Shown here piece by piece: positions 17,885 through 27,541 of a DNA stretch of 64,000 nucleotides (positions are counted from its first letter, which is position 1; every line of letters starts with the position of its first letter). The stretch is from positions 103,359 through 167,358 of the forward strand of contig NZ_WTKU01000008.1 in NCBI RefSeq assembly GCF_011378715.1, in the 5' to 3' direction. The notes under the pieces are model-generated. The model was not told the origin of the DNA. It did not search any database and saw only the letters and a program-made list of their open reading frames with translations. Position numbers and translations under genes: made by a program. Source of the stretch: Psychromonas sp. SA13A (GTDB taxonomy: Bacteria; Pseudomonadota; Gammaproteobacteria; Enterobacterales; Psychromonadaceae).

Positions 17885-17944
17885 AAAACCACCAAAACGA
17901 TATAAAACCCATGCATTAACTGCATTCATGTAATAAATATACAC

Positions 17945-18509
17945 TAATTAATTGATTTAAAAATAATAAAAATGAGAAGCACTATTAGAATGATTATTAC
18001 GGTTGCTGATAAGAAGTTCAATTTAAGCTATTTAGCGAGTAACTTTATTCCTGATTTTATATAAAAATAGATAGCAAATAAGGTATTAGCTGATTTCATT
18101 TATTTGTCACTAATAGTGTTGATATGACAAGCGAATGATATGAATTCAATTTCTTGTTCTGGTTTGATAATAACTAGCATAAAAATCATAAGAGATTGAA
18201 AAGTAATTATAAAAATAACGAATCTTTCTCTTAGAGCAGTGTGTTAATTTCTCTTTAAGGTTTCAAGACATTTACTTGAATTTATATTTTTAGTTTTAGC
18301 TCTCTTGTTTTTACCTGATATTTAATAGGGAATAATCGAAAAATAAAGTTATTGATTTTATTGGTGTTTTTGATCTCATTGGTCTTTAAGTAAACTAACG
18401 ATAATTTTCATTCTTGCTACACTTTAGAGGTATCTGTCAATGTCGCCAGATGCTAAATAGGTGCTTTTAGATCTTAGATTTAGCACATTAAAAACTAAAG
18501 GAAATAATA
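17945..18509. other. Intergenic region between divergent genes, no gene seen
   Basis: AT-rich DNA upstream of both the unrecognised gene (minus strand) and rpfF (plus strand). It should hold both promoters, but no box stands out clearly enough to call. The ribosome-binding site AAAGGAAA before rpfF is good. Confidence 0.5.
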
Positions 18510-19394
18510 ATGATTGATAACCTAGCAAGAGAAAATAAAGTAAATATTATCGCTCAACAAGATCAGTTGGATAAAGAATACTTACAGCTTAAAACACATT
18601 ATGATGAAAAATATAAAGCAGGTTGGTACTTTATGCACGCGCAGCCTCGCCCATGTTTTAGTACATTATTATTAGATGAGTTAAATGATTATGCGAAAAA
18701 TATTAAAACAGAGATGGTCAATAGTGAACAGCAAAAATATGATTATCTGATCCTTGCTTCTGATGTTGATGGTATTTTTAATTTAGGTGGCGATTTAGCC
18801 GTTTTTCTTGAATTGATAAAAAAACAAGATCGTGCAGGATTACTAGCCTATGCAACAAAGTGTATTGATGTTTTATACCATAACATCACCCATCTGGATT
18901 CAGAGCTGACTACCATTGCTTTAGTTCAAGGTGATGCATTAGGAGGAGGGTTTGAAGGTGCTTTATCAAGTAATGTTTTAATTGCTGAACGTGGTACCAA
19001 GCTTGGTTTGCCAGAAGTCTTGTTTAATCTATTTCCAGGAATGGGGGCTTATTCATTACTCAGTCGAAAAGTAAGTGCAGCAAAAGCCGAAGAAATTATT
19101 TTAAGTGGTAAGTTGTATTTAGCTGAGGAGTTGTTTGAGCTAGGGATCGTTGACGTATTGGCTGAGAAAGGAGAAGGAGAAAAAGAGGTCTATCGTTATA
19201 TTAATGCAGCAAATCGAAAAGCAAACAGTTACCAAGCTATTCGTAAAGTACGTGATATTTGTGCTCCCATTCCTTATAAAGAGTTAATAGATGTTACTAA
19301 TATTTGGGTCGATTCAGCGTTAAAGTTAACAGCTAAAGATCTTCGAATGATGGAAAGATTAGTGATGCGTCAATCAGCAAAAAATATCTCATAA
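18510..19394 (+). CDS. rpfF: RpfF, DSF (cis-2-unsaturated fatty acid) synthase
   Basis: A 294-residue crotonase-superfamily enzyme that resembles Xanthomonas RpfF along its whole length. RpfF makes diffusible signal factor by dehydrating 3-hydroxyacyl-ACP and releasing the free fatty acid. Family landmarks are MHAQPRPCFSTLLLDELN, the segment GIFNLGGDLAVFLELI, the oxyanion region VQGDALGGGFEGALS, and LGLPEVLFNLFPGMGAYS. The two catalytic glutamates are in place: Glu149 (GGGFE) and Glu169 (LPEV), exactly 20 residues apart like Glu141 and Glu161 of Xanthomonas RpfF. This separates it from ordinary enoyl-CoA hydratases. It is convergent with rpfC, 100 bases away, the same layout as in Xanthomonas. 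Confidence 0.92.
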   Translation: MIDNLARENKVNIIAQQDQLDKEYLQLKTHYDEKYKAGWYFMHAQPRPCFSTLLLDELNDYAKNIKTEMVNSEQQKYDYLILASDVDGIFNLGGDLAVFLELIKKQDRAGLLAYATKCIDVLYHNITHLDSELTTIALVQGDALGGGFEGALSSNVLIAERGTKLGLPEVLFNLFPGMGAYSLLSRKVSAAKAEEIILSGKLYLAEELFELGIVDVLAEKGEGEKEVYRYINAANRKANSYQAIRKVRDICAPIPYKELIDVTNIWVDSALKLTAKDLRMMERLVMRQSAKNIS

Positions 19395-19494
19395 TCAAAA
19401 TATTTCATAATCTAAGTTATATAGTTTTTATTGTGGTCTCAATTCCATTTTAAAATAGATATAAAATCGTAGCTAAAGCACTATACTTTTTATC

Positions 19495-22041
19495 TTATTT
19501 TCCTGTAGAAGATTTTACTAAGGCATTATTCAAAGCTTCTACAGTTTTAGTAAAATTGTATTCAATATCACCTACTAATACAGTGAGCTTTGGAGTGCCA
19601 ATATCATAAGGTTTACACTCTTCTCCTTTCCTACATATTTCTACTAGTCTGTCTGCCCCAAGTTCCGATGCTGCACCTTTTAAAGCATGTAGTGATTCAC
19701 GGAATTGCAAATAGTCACCAATAATGGCTTGTTGTAAGTATTTAATATGCTTATTACCATCTTCTGTAAAACCTGTAATTAAGCACGTCATAAACTCAAC
19801 ATCATTATCTAATTGAAATAGTTCCTCAAGGACGGCACTATTATACCATTCATTATCTGCATGCTGCTTTTTAAGGTTTGCTATGCTTGTTGGAGTAGGG
19901 GCTGTATTGCTGATAGTTGAATTGCTAATCGTTGAACTGGAGGTATTAGAAATTACCGCTATTTTTTTCAATAAATCATGAGAATCAATAGGTTTAGTTA
20001 AAAATTCATCGACACCTAAACTAATACCTAGTGCTCTAGCTTCAGGTGTTGCATCGGCAGTTAACATGATGATCGGCAGCTTATTACTGGTATCCATAAA
20101 GCGTAATGCCTGTACAACTTCATCACCAGAGCACTTAGGCATATTTTTATCGACAATTAATAAGTCAAAGTGTTCTAAATCGGTGCTTAACTTGTCTAGT
20201 GCTTGTTCGCCATCATTAGCGATAACAATAGAATGACCTGCTCGTTTTAAAATACCAGATAAAACCTGTTGGTTAACTTTATTGTCTTCAGCAACGAGTA
20301 TGTTTAATGCCTTCGCTCCATTCTGGCTGTCATAAAAATCACTTAAAGAAACAACTTTTTTGTTACTGCTATCAATGCGCTGTGCTGTATGTAGGGCGTT
20401 AAATAATGAGCGTTTATCATTGATCTCAGCAATCACCGAGATGAAGTCTTGTCTTATTTTTTCGTTGTGTAGATGTACAGGTTCTGGATTAAGCAGTACT
20501 AACGATAGCCCATCTAATAATTTTTCCGATGCTAAAAGGTTGCTAAACTGTATTGGACTCATGCCCTGTAGACTAAATCTATCTACGAGCAGTATCTTAT
20601 AACCTCGTGCTTGGCCGAGAGCATTTTTTTGCATTCTTAATGTCTGTACTGGAGATTTAGCAAAATCTGCAGATAAATCCCATGTTCTTAAAAAAGACTG
20701 TACCGATTTCTTAGTTGTATCGGTTGCCATAATTAATAAATCACTGTCATTTACAGTTAGAGAAACATTAGGAAGGATCGTAAAAGGAAGTTCAAACCAA
20801 AAAGTTGAACCTTGATCTAATTCACTTTCAACCCCTATTTTTCCTCCCATTAATTCAACCAACTCTTTTGAAATAGTGGTTCCTAGCCCTGTACCATTGA
20901 TATGACGTATCGCAGCTTTTCCAACTTGAGTAAAATCGTCAAATACGCTGAGCAGTGATTTTTTATCAATACCTATACCAGTATCTTTAATATCAAAGCG
21001 AATAACAGTGGCGCTTTCCTGCTCGGAAACAAGGTAAATATGCACTTTAATTGTGCCTTGATCAGTAAACTTTATCGCGTTCCCTATTAGGTTTACTAAA
21101 ACTTGACGGATATATTGCTGATCTGCTTCTATTTGTAAGGGAACATCAGAATCAATGTTTAATATAACAGTTAAGCCTTTGGCTTTTGCAATCAGTTTTT
21201 GTGTATCAATAACTGAATTAATTAAAGTATGTAAATCAACTGATCCTTTATTGATTGTTATTTTCCCTGCTTCAATTTTAGAAATATCTAGCACTTTTTC
21301 AATTAATCCTAGTAGCGTTTTTGCAGAGCTTTGCATGGTGCTAACTAAGTTATATTGTTCTTGATCGAGTTTAGTTTCAATGAGGAGATCTCCAAGCCCT
21401 AATACACCATTTAAAGGAGTTCTTAGTTCGTGTGACATATTAGCCAAAAAGCGAGTTTTAGCTTGATTTGCTTTTTCTGCCATATCGATTGCAGCATATA
21501 GTTTTTTAATTAAAAATATTGAATATAACGGGATCAGAGTGATCACGATTAATAGGCTTATTGCTATCGTCATTTCAGTCTGCCAATAACCACCCCAATA
21601 AATCGCAGATATAAATCCAATAATGCCTATTACCATAGAAATATAGAGATAATTAACGCCGAACCTAAAACCATTACCTAAAATAACCCACAGATAGAAA
21701 ACAAATAAATACACTGTTTCTTGCGCCGCAGTGGCCATTAATACAGACAGAGAGATAAGGTCTAAAAATATACCTATCACTCTTCTCGTTGGGCTGACTT
21801 TAGGGTTGATACAAATAGCGGTAAAGAGAGCGATAGCAACACTAGATGCGACGAGTATCACTATCTTAATTGTAGAGTTTAATAAATCGCTAAACTGTTC
21901 CTCTGCACCCCATGGAATACAGAAAATTAGAATTAATAATAGGGCAATAATAACACGAACGAAGGCTTGCTCTGATTCAGGATCAGCCGTTTTTTTGAGC
22001 GAGACTTTGACTGCATTTAGTTTTTTACATAGTAAGTTCAT
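19495..22041 (-). CDS. rpfC: RpfC, hybrid sensor histidine kinase for DSF
   Basis: An 848-residue hybrid kinase. The N-terminal membrane input domain (about 28-180, five or so helices) keeps RpfC-specific features such as SPTRRVIGIFLDLI and LWVILGNGFRFGVNYLY. It is followed by HisKA with phospho-acceptor His204 (ANMSHELRTPLNG; His198 in Xanthomonas), the ATPase domain (DTGIGI, GTGLG), a degenerate stretch (about 440-560), a receiver with Asp631 (LIVDKNMPK), and an Hpt domain with His785 (SLHALKGAA). In Xanthomonas, RpfC senses DSF, phosphorylates RpfG and restrains RpfF. It lies 71 bases downstream of rpfG, likely one operon. Confidence 0.92.
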   Translation of the reverse strand: MNLLCKKLNAVKVSLKKTADPESEQAFVRVIIALLLILIFCIPWGAEEQFSDLLNSTIKIVILVASSVAIALFTAICINPKVSPTRRVIGIFLDLISLSVLMATAAQETVYLFVFYLWVILGNGFRFGVNYLYISMVIGIIGFISAIYWGGYWQTEMTIAISLLIVITLIPLYSIFLIKKLYAAIDMAEKANQAKTRFLANMSHELRTPLNGVLGLGDLLIETKLDQEQYNLVSTMQSSAKTLLGLIEKVLDISKIEAGKITINKGSVDLHTLINSVIDTQKLIAKAKGLTVILNIDSDVPLQIEADQQYIRQVLVNLIGNAIKFTDQGTIKVHIYLVSEQESATVIRFDIKDTGIGIDKKSLLSVFDDFTQVGKAAIRHINGTGLGTTISKELVELMGGKIGVESELDQGSTFWFELPFTILPNVSLTVNDSDLLIMATDTTKKSVQSFLRTWDLSADFAKSPVQTLRMQKNALGQARGYKILLVDRFSLQGMSPIQFSNLLASEKLLDGLSLVLLNPEPVHLHNEKIRQDFISVIAEINDKRSLFNALHTAQRIDSSNKKVVSLSDFYDSQNGAKALNILVAEDNKVNQQVLSGILKRAGHSIVIANDGEQALDKLSTDLEHFDLLIVDKNMPKCSGDEVVQALRFMDTSNKLPIIMLTADATPEARALGISLGVDEFLTKPIDSHDLLKKIAVISNTSSSTISNSTISNTAPTPTSIANLKKQHADNEWYNSAVLEELFQLDNDVEFMTCLITGFTEDGNKHIKYLQQAIIGDYLQFRESLHALKGAASELGADRLVEICRKGEECKPYDIGTPKLTVLVGDIEYNFTKTVEALNNALVKSSTGK

Positions 22042-22112
22042 TCAAGCATTGAATCCGTTTTATGGTCTATTAATTGCTTTCTACAGTTTATTACTAGCAG
22101 TCTGTGCCACTG

Positions 22113-23162
22113 TTAGCTATCGGGATATTCGCTATGTATTGCAGTGATATTAGGCAGGCGCTTTAAGAATGCATCAACACACTTTGGGTCAAATTGTGTA
22201 CCGGATTGTTTTTTAAGAAAATCAATCGCATCTTCAAGTGGCCAGGCTTTTTTGTAGGGTCTAACAGACATTAATGCATCAAATACATCGGCAACGGAAA
22301 CAATACGTGCGATCAGTGGGATTTGAGAGCCAGTTAATTGATTAGGGTAACCTTCACCATTAAAGCGCTCATGGTGATTAAGGGCTATAATGGCGCCCAT
22401 TTGCATATATTTTGATTGACTACCCGAAAGAATTTCATATCCAATCGTGGTATGAGTTTGCATGATTTCCCACTCTTCTGGAATAAACTTTCCTTCTTTT
22501 AATAAGACACGGTCAGGAATACCAATTTTTCCAATATCATGCATTTGCGCAGCATGTTCAAGATCATTACATTCATTCTCATTTAAGCCGATTTCTTTAG
22601 CTATTTCTTTGGCATATTTTGCCATTCTAATAACATGATTACCGGTTTCTTCATCGCGATATTCACCTGCTTTCGCAAGTCTTAAGATCGTTTCTTGTTC
22701 TCGTTGAAGAATTTGTTCTGTGGCTAAATGTACTTGCTCTGCTAACCAATCGGCTCTATTTTGAATGATCACATGTTGCTTATGTAGTTTTAATAAGTTT
22801 CTGCAACTTGTACGGCATTCGATTTGGTCGATAGGTCTATTTAAAAATGCGGTTGCACCTGCTTCTAGGGCTTCATGACGCACTTTTTTCTCACTAACAA
22901 CAGTGATCATCATGATCGGAATATGTTCACCTGTTGCTGTGTTACGCACTGCTTCAATGAACTCTATTCCATTTAAACCGGGCATTCTATAATCGGTGAC
23001 AATCAGGTCTGCTTGGTTGTTTTCTAACCAGTTTAGTGCTTTTCTAGGATCAGCAAAATCAATCACTGTAATGTCATCAGCAATCTGTAGAATAATTTTT
23101 TCTAGGATCATCCTTCCCGTTGACTGATCATCAACGACCACCACTTGTCTTTGGTTATTCAC
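22113..23162 (-). CDS. rpfG: RpfG, HD-GYP cyclic-di-GMP phosphodiesterase response regulator
   Basis: A 349-residue two-domain regulator. The receiver domain (7-125) has the acidic pair Asp11/Asp12 and the phosphorylation site Asp57 (LIVTDYRMPG). The HD-GYP domain (150-345) has His208-Asp209 (QMHDIGKIGIPD), HHERFNGEGYP with the GYP at 271-273, and FDPKCVDAF. It should hydrolyse cyclic di-GMP when phosphorylated by RpfC, linking DSF sensing to motility, biofilm and enzyme secretion. Translation starts with GTG, preceded by GTGGAAG. It is first in the rpfG-rpfC operon; rpfH, present between them in Xanthomonas campestris, is missing. Confidence 0.92.
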   Translation of the reverse strand: MNNQRQVVVVDDQSTGRMILEKIILQIADDITVIDFADPRKALNWLENNQADLIVTDYRMPGLNGIEFIEAVRNTATGEHIPIMMITVVSEKKVRHEALEAGATAFLNRPIDQIECRTSCRNLLKLHKQHVIIQNRADWLAEQVHLATEQILQREQETILRLAKAGEYRDEETGNHVIRMAKYAKEIAKEIGLNENECNDLEHAAQMHDIGKIGIPDRVLLKEGKFIPEEWEIMQTHTTIGYEILSGSQSKYMQMGAIIALNHHERFNGEGYPNQLTGSQIPLIARIVSVADVFDALMSVRPYKKAWPLEDAIDFLKKQSGTQFDPKCVDAFLKRLPNITAIHSEYPDS

Positions 23163-23845
23163 AATAGTACTTCCACTTAAATTTTAAAGAATTAGTTTAT
23201 GAAATAGGACAGGTGTAACTTCATTTACCCTTTAGTCATTTTCCTATTACCTAGCATCTAATTTTAATACATATGATTATTATTATTATGTGTATTAGCA
23301 TCTATCAAGCCGCTGTAAATGAGAAGCTTGTGAAGATGGTTTTATGACAGAGTATAGATAATAACGTATCTTTTAGGTTGTTTATTAAAAAATGATCAAT
23401 TAAATCCTATTGGGACACTTATTGAATTATTTATCACTAATATTATTGTTTTTGTTGATTTTAAATAATGCAAAAAAATACTCAGTTATGAGTAGCGTAA
23501 ATTACTGCAATTTAGAACACAACCTAAACCTGAACTTTAATTACGTGTGTTTATCAGTAAAATTATCGGTATATTACAAAGGTGCAAATTCTTTTATGGT
23601 AAAGCCTTTGATAATGAAACAGTTAATAGTGTAGTAGTCAAAACATGTAATAAATATTGATGCAGTAAATCTTAATTTAGTCGATCTTAATTTAGTCGAT
23701 CTTAATTTAGTAAATAGTAATGTAATTTATTTGATTAACCGATTTTTATTAAAGCATCGTATGTAATAACCTCGTACTATTAATACATAATCATTTGCTA
23801 TCTATTATGTGATTATTTTCTTTTTAATAAATTAAGGAAACTACC
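23163..23845. other. Intergenic region with a 15-base tandem repeat
   Basis: It holds the rpfGC promoter side and the promoter of the oxidoreductase gene. A 15-base unit, CTTAATTTAGTCGAT, is repeated at 23671-23685 and 23686-23700, then with changes at 23701-23715. An open frame at 23410-23634 has a translation with no recognisable features and no ribosome-binding site, so it is not called. Confidence 0.6.
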
Positions 23846-24898
23846 ATGACTCAAAGCTTCAATAATGACGTCATTAAAACGGCTATTGTTGGTTATGGCT
23901 TTTCAGCTACAACCTTCCACCTTCCTTTTATTGACACTTTATCTGAATTTGATGTTACCGCGATCAGTAGTCGTCAAGCTGGTGCTGTTGAGCAAGATTG
24001 GCCCAAAGTACAACATTACCTAACTGCCGAAGAGATGATTGGTAATAGCGATGCACAATTAGTAATTATTACTGCACCAAATGATGTGCATTTTTCATTA
24101 GCTAAATTAGCGTTAGAAAATAATAAGCATGTTATTTTAGAAAAACCATTTGTGACAAAAATCACTGATGGAAATGCTTTGATAAGCCTTGCTAAAGAGA
24201 AAGGTTTGTTACTTAGCGTTTATCATAATCGTCGTTGGGACGGTGATTTTTTAACGGTTAAGAAGCTTATTGAAGAAAAAACACTGGGGCACATTAAGCA
24301 TTTTGAATCTCACTTCGATCGTTTCAGGCCTGTCGTTCGTCAACGCTGGCGAGAAAATTCTCAAGATGGTGGTGGTATTTTATTTGATTTAGGACCGCAC
24401 CTAATTGATCAAGCTTTACAGCTATTTGGACTACCTGATGCGATTACTGCACATTGTAAGATCACGCGTGAAGGTTCTTCTAATATCGATTATTTTAATT
24501 TAACACTCCATTATCCCGATAAATTAGCTTCTTTGAGTGCTTCTTTGTTCTCTGCTGGACCCAATTTACGTTTTAATATTCAGGGGGATCAAGGTACTTA
24601 CATAAAATTAGGCTTAGATCCGCAGGAAGATCTATTGAAAGCAGGTGTACGACCTGACGGTGAATATTGGAACAATGAAAGTGTTGAGCAATACGGTACT
24701 TTATATACGGAAGAGGCGTTAGAGGCGGTTAAAACTGAACGCGGTGGTTACCAACACTTTTATCATGGTATTGCTAATGCTATTAATGATGCAGGCCAAG
24801 TACCTGTATCTGCGGAAGATGCGTTATGGAATATTCGTTTGATTGAATTAGCCATGGAAAGTGAACGTTTAGGTAAAACTATGGCAGTTAAATTATGA
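23846..24898 (+). CDS. Gfo/Idh/MocA-family oxidoreductase (YdgJ/YhhX-like)
   Basis: A 350-residue NAD(P)-dependent dehydrogenase. The N-terminal Rossmann fold begins TAIVGYGFSATTFHLPFI, a variant typical of the YdgJ/YhhX subgroup. The motif EKPFVTK (about 106-112) carries the catalytic-site lysine, and NRRWDGDFLTV and GGGILFDLGPHLIDQAL follow. The substrate, probably a sugar or inositol-like polyol, cannot be told. The stop codon overlaps the start of the next gene (ATGA), so the two are translationally coupled. An AAGGAAA ribosome-binding site is present. Confidence 0.87.
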   Translation: MTQSFNNDVIKTAIVGYGFSATTFHLPFIDTLSEFDVTAISSRQAGAVEQDWPKVQHYLTAEEMIGNSDAQLVIITAPNDVHFSLAKLALENNKHVILEKPFVTKITDGNALISLAKEKGLLLSVYHNRRWDGDFLTVKKLIEEKTLGHIKHFESHFDRFRPVVRQRWRENSQDGGGILFDLGPHLIDQALQLFGLPDAITAHCKITREGSSNIDYFNLTLHYPDKLASLSASLFSAGPNLRFNIQGDQGTYIKLGLDPQEDLLKAGVRPDGEYWNNESVEQYGTLYTEEALEAVKTERGGYQHFYHGIANAINDAGQVPVSAEDALWNIRLIELAMESERLGKTMAVKL

Positions 24899-25359
24899 GC
24901 TCAAACTATTCATTAAATGATTTATTAGCACAAGAATCGCAGCTACAGTTTGCGTCTTTTAACAATCAAACAGCTTGGGCGTTAGGTTGTAAATTGAAAC
25001 AATTAGCCGAAACCAGAGAGGCGCAAGTTACGATCGAAGTTTATGCTTTTAACCAATGCCTATTTAGCTACGCAATGCCAGGAACTCAGCCAGATAATCT
25101 ACATTGGATAAAACGTAAACGTCAAACCGTGTTGCGTTTTGGACATAGTTCTTATTATATCGGTCAATATAATACCGCTAAGCATAGAGTGTTCGAACAG
25201 CAAGATCATATTGACGCTGATCTGTATTGTGCTCATGGCGGGGCTTTTCCAATTATTATTAAAAATTCAGGTGTAGTAGGAGTAGTGACGGTTTCTGGGT
25301 TACCGCAGGAGCAAGATCATCAACTGGTATTGGATGCCTTGGATGAGTTAGTGGATTAG
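24895..25359 (+). CDS. UPF0303 / GlcG-HbpS-like protein
   Basis: A 154-residue protein with the UPF0303 pattern: FNNQTAWALGCKLKQLAE near the start, IKRKRQTVLRFGHSSYYIG in the middle, and GGAFPIIIKNSGVVGVVTVSGLPQEQDH at the end. The family shares a fold with HbpS and GlcG and is sometimes annotated as heme-degrading domain, without proof of that activity. It overlaps the oxidoreductase gene by four bases, so the two probably act in one pathway. Confidence 0.82.
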   Translation: MSSNYSLNDLLAQESQLQFASFNNQTAWALGCKLKQLAETREAQVTIEVYAFNQCLFSYAMPGTQPDNLHWIKRKRQTVLRFGHSSYYIGQYNTAKHRVFEQQDHIDADLYCAHGGAFPIIIKNSGVVGVVTVSGLPQEQDHQLVLDALDELVD

Positions 25360-25485
25360 TGCTGGTGATGATTAAAGAGGGACTATTTAGCTTTTGAGGC
25401 TGCAATAAAAATGCTGTAACCCTGTCCAAAAATATGTGTTATTCACTTCAATGTTGAATCAGCGATTCATTTACTGTGAAATATT

Positions 25486-25523
25486 AAAAAGCCATTGCTT
25501 ATGTTATCAGCAATGGCTTTTTT
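25486..25523. terminator. Bidirectional terminator
   Basis: A perfect 14-bp stem, AAAAAGCCATTGCT (25486-25499) with AGCAATGGCTTTTT (25509-25522), and a nine-base loop. A and T tracts lie on both sides, so it can end both the UPF0303 transcript and the hisC operon from the other strand. Confidence 0.88.
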
Positions 25524-25608
25524 GTTATGTCTACGTTGCTCATTCTTATTTAAGAAAGCTTATCTTAGCTATATACATGTTAGCTTCGTTAAATGAGTAC
25601 CGTTAAAT

Positions 25609-26385
25609 TTATTGACCGTAGATATCAAAGCTAAAATAACTTGCTGCTATTTTATCATAGGTACCATTTTTACGGATTTCTGCAATAGCAGCATTAAACT
25701 TCTCTGCTAATGCTTTATTGTTTTTACGAAAAGCCAGTGCAGTGCCTTCCCCTACATAAGCTTTATCGGTTACTAACTTGCCTTTTAACGCAAAGTTAGC
25801 ACCACGTTCTTTTTCTAAAAAAGCTAACACTAATTGATCTGAGTTTGCAAAGGCGGTATCTAAACGGCCATTGGCTAAATCAAGATATACTTGGTCTTGT
25901 CCGCTATAGCGTTTGATAGTGGCAACATCACCGTACATATCTGTCACATAATTATCATGTATGGTACCTACTTGAACGCCAATAACTTTACCTGTTAAGC
26001 CTGCTTTATCGATACTGAAGTTTGCATCTTTAGCAGTCACAAAACTGGCTGGTGTTTGATAATATTTTTTACTAAATAAAACACGTTTTTTACGATCTTC
26101 AGTAATACGCATAGATGCCATAATGACATCCGATTTTCTTGATAATAAACCCGGAATGAGTCCGTCCCAACTTTGTGTTACCCACTCACACTTTAACTCT
26201 GCTTGTTTACACAAAGCATCTGCGATCTCAATATCAAAACCAACAGGTTTACCGGTATTATCTTTATAATTGAAAGGTGGGTAAGTAAAGTCAGAAGATA
26301 GGCGTATAGGCTTAGTTTCTTGGGCTTGTAATGGGGTTATAAAAATTGACGATAATACAATCGCTGCAATATGTAATGCTTTCAT
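25609..26385 (-). CDS. HisJ/ArgT-like periplasmic amino-acid-binding protein
   Basis: A 258-residue solute-binding protein with a signal peptide (1-21, cut near LQAQ). The mature N-terminus IRLSSDFTYPPFNYKD and VGFDIEIADALCK match the family that binds lysine, arginine, ornithine or histidine. The two cysteines in LCKQAELKCEW correspond to the conserved disulfide of HisJ/ArgT, and the end YFSFDIYGQ is typical. No permease or ATPase gene lies next to it, so it must use a transporter encoded elsewhere. It follows hisC by 23 bases, which hints at histidine as ligand. The AAGGATC ribosome-binding site is good. Confidence 0.85.
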   Translation of the reverse strand: MKALHIAAIVLSSIFITPLQAQETKPIRLSSDFTYPPFNYKDNTGKPVGFDIEIADALCKQAELKCEWVTQSWDGLIPGLLSRKSDVIMASMRITEDRKKRVLFSKKYYQTPASFVTAKDANFSIDKAGLTGKVIGVQVGTIHDNYVTDMYGDVATIKRYSGQDQVYLDLANGRLDTAFANSDQLVLAFLEKERGANFALKGKLVTDKAYVGEGTALAFRKNNKALAEKFNAAIAEIRKNGTYDKIAASYFSFDIYGQ

Positions 26386-26408
26386 GTTTAGATCCTTCTA
26401 GCGTAATG

Positions 26409-27497
26409 TTATTGAAAATGTTTAAGTGTATTGAGTGTTTCGAGCATACTTTGTTTGGAGCCAATAGTGATTCGTACGCAGTCACTAAGTGCTGCTTCAT
26501 GAGCTTGGTTACGTGCAATAATTCCTTGTTTAACAAGATAATCAAATACGTTAAGGCCTTGATTAAACTTAATTAAAATAAAATTAGTTTGGCTACTATA
26601 AATCGTCTCAACAATATTTAATTGTTGTAACTCAGATTTAAACCAATCACGAACCTCAACCAATTCAGCAGTTTGTTTGGACATGGCTTGTAAGCCAGAG
26701 TCTGATAATGCTTTTAATGCAATTTCAGCAGTAGGGTCAGCGATAGGGTAAGGTGGAATAAGGCGATTCACATAAGCCATTACACTGCTATCTGCTAACA
26801 AAAATCCACAACGAATAGCAGCTAACCCAAACGCTTTTGATAGGGTGCGTATTACAATTAAATGTGGGTATTTATTCATTAAATGTAACGCACTCTGATG
26901 TGCTGAAAATTCAATGTAAGCTTCATCGATAACCACTAAGGTAGATGTTTTACTGGCTTCTAATAATTCAACAATATCAGCTTGGTTAATGCTATTACCG
27001 GTAGGGTTGTTAGGTGAACATAAGAATAATAAGCTGCTGGTGGGCAACTGTGTTTTGATTTCTTCAACATTTAATTGAAAATTATCTAGCAACGGAACTT
27101 TATTGGTTGTTACTGCAAACGAATCAGCGCAAAACTCATACATTCCATAGGTGGGAGGGCAAATAATTATTTGGTCATTCCCAGGTGTACAAAAAGTACG
27201 AATCAACAAATCTATTGCTTCATCGGCACCTCGTACGGTCACTATTTCACTATTTAGTTTACCAACACCTTGCTCGCAATAAGCGAGGTAAGCTTGCGCA
27301 GTATCCTGTGGTAAAAAATCAGGATAACGATTGTAATGGTTATTACTGCCTTTAGAGAGGTCACCATATTGAGCGCACGTTTCAAGTTCATTCGCATTTA
27401 GCCATAAATGTCCGCTACCGCCTAAACGGCGTGCAGACTGGTAAGGAACGAGCTTTTCTACTGCGCTTGGTACTAATGTTGATGCTAATGATTTCAT
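26409..27497 (-). CDS. hisC: Histidinol-phosphate aminotransferase
   Basis: A 362-residue class I/II PLP aminotransferase. It shows the HisC features LNANELE near the N-terminus, SPNNPTGN (about 160), VIDEAYIEF, the PLP lysine Lys221 in RTLSKAFGLA, and RCGFLL. It converts imidazole-acetol phosphate to histidinol phosphate; such enzymes may also act on aromatic amino acids. It sits outside any his operon and leads a two-gene unit with a HisJ-like binding protein. It is divergent from a LysR regulator. The start has GGAAA 9 bases upstream. Confidence 0.88.
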   Translation of the reverse strand: MKSLASTLVPSAVEKLVPYQSARRLGGSGHLWLNANELETCAQYGDLSKGSNNHYNRYPDFLPQDTAQAYLAYCEQGVGKLNSEIVTVRGADEAIDLLIRTFCTPGNDQIIICPPTYGMYEFCADSFAVTTNKVPLLDNFQLNVEEIKTQLPTSSLLFLCSPNNPTGNSINQADIVELLEASKTSTLVVIDEAYIEFSAHQSALHLMNKYPHLIVIRTLSKAFGLAAIRCGFLLADSSVMAYVNRLIPPYPIADPTAEIALKALSDSGLQAMSKQTAELVEVRDWFKSELQQLNIVETIYSSQTNFILIKFNQGLNVFDYLVKQGIIARNQAHEAALSDCVRITIGSKQSMLETLNTLKHFQ

Positions 27498-27541
27498 TAA
27501 CGTATTTCCGATTGAAGTTAAATACAGCCAAAAATAAAAAT

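Noticed and set aside
18510-19394. Plain enoyl-CoA hydratase annotation
   Set aside because: RpfF-specific motifs and the adjacent rpfC and rpfG genes make DSF synthase much more likely.
23410-23634. 74-codon open frame upstream of the oxidoreductase gene
   Set aside because: No ribosome-binding site, no recognisable features, AT-driven composition; lies in an intergenic region with repeats.
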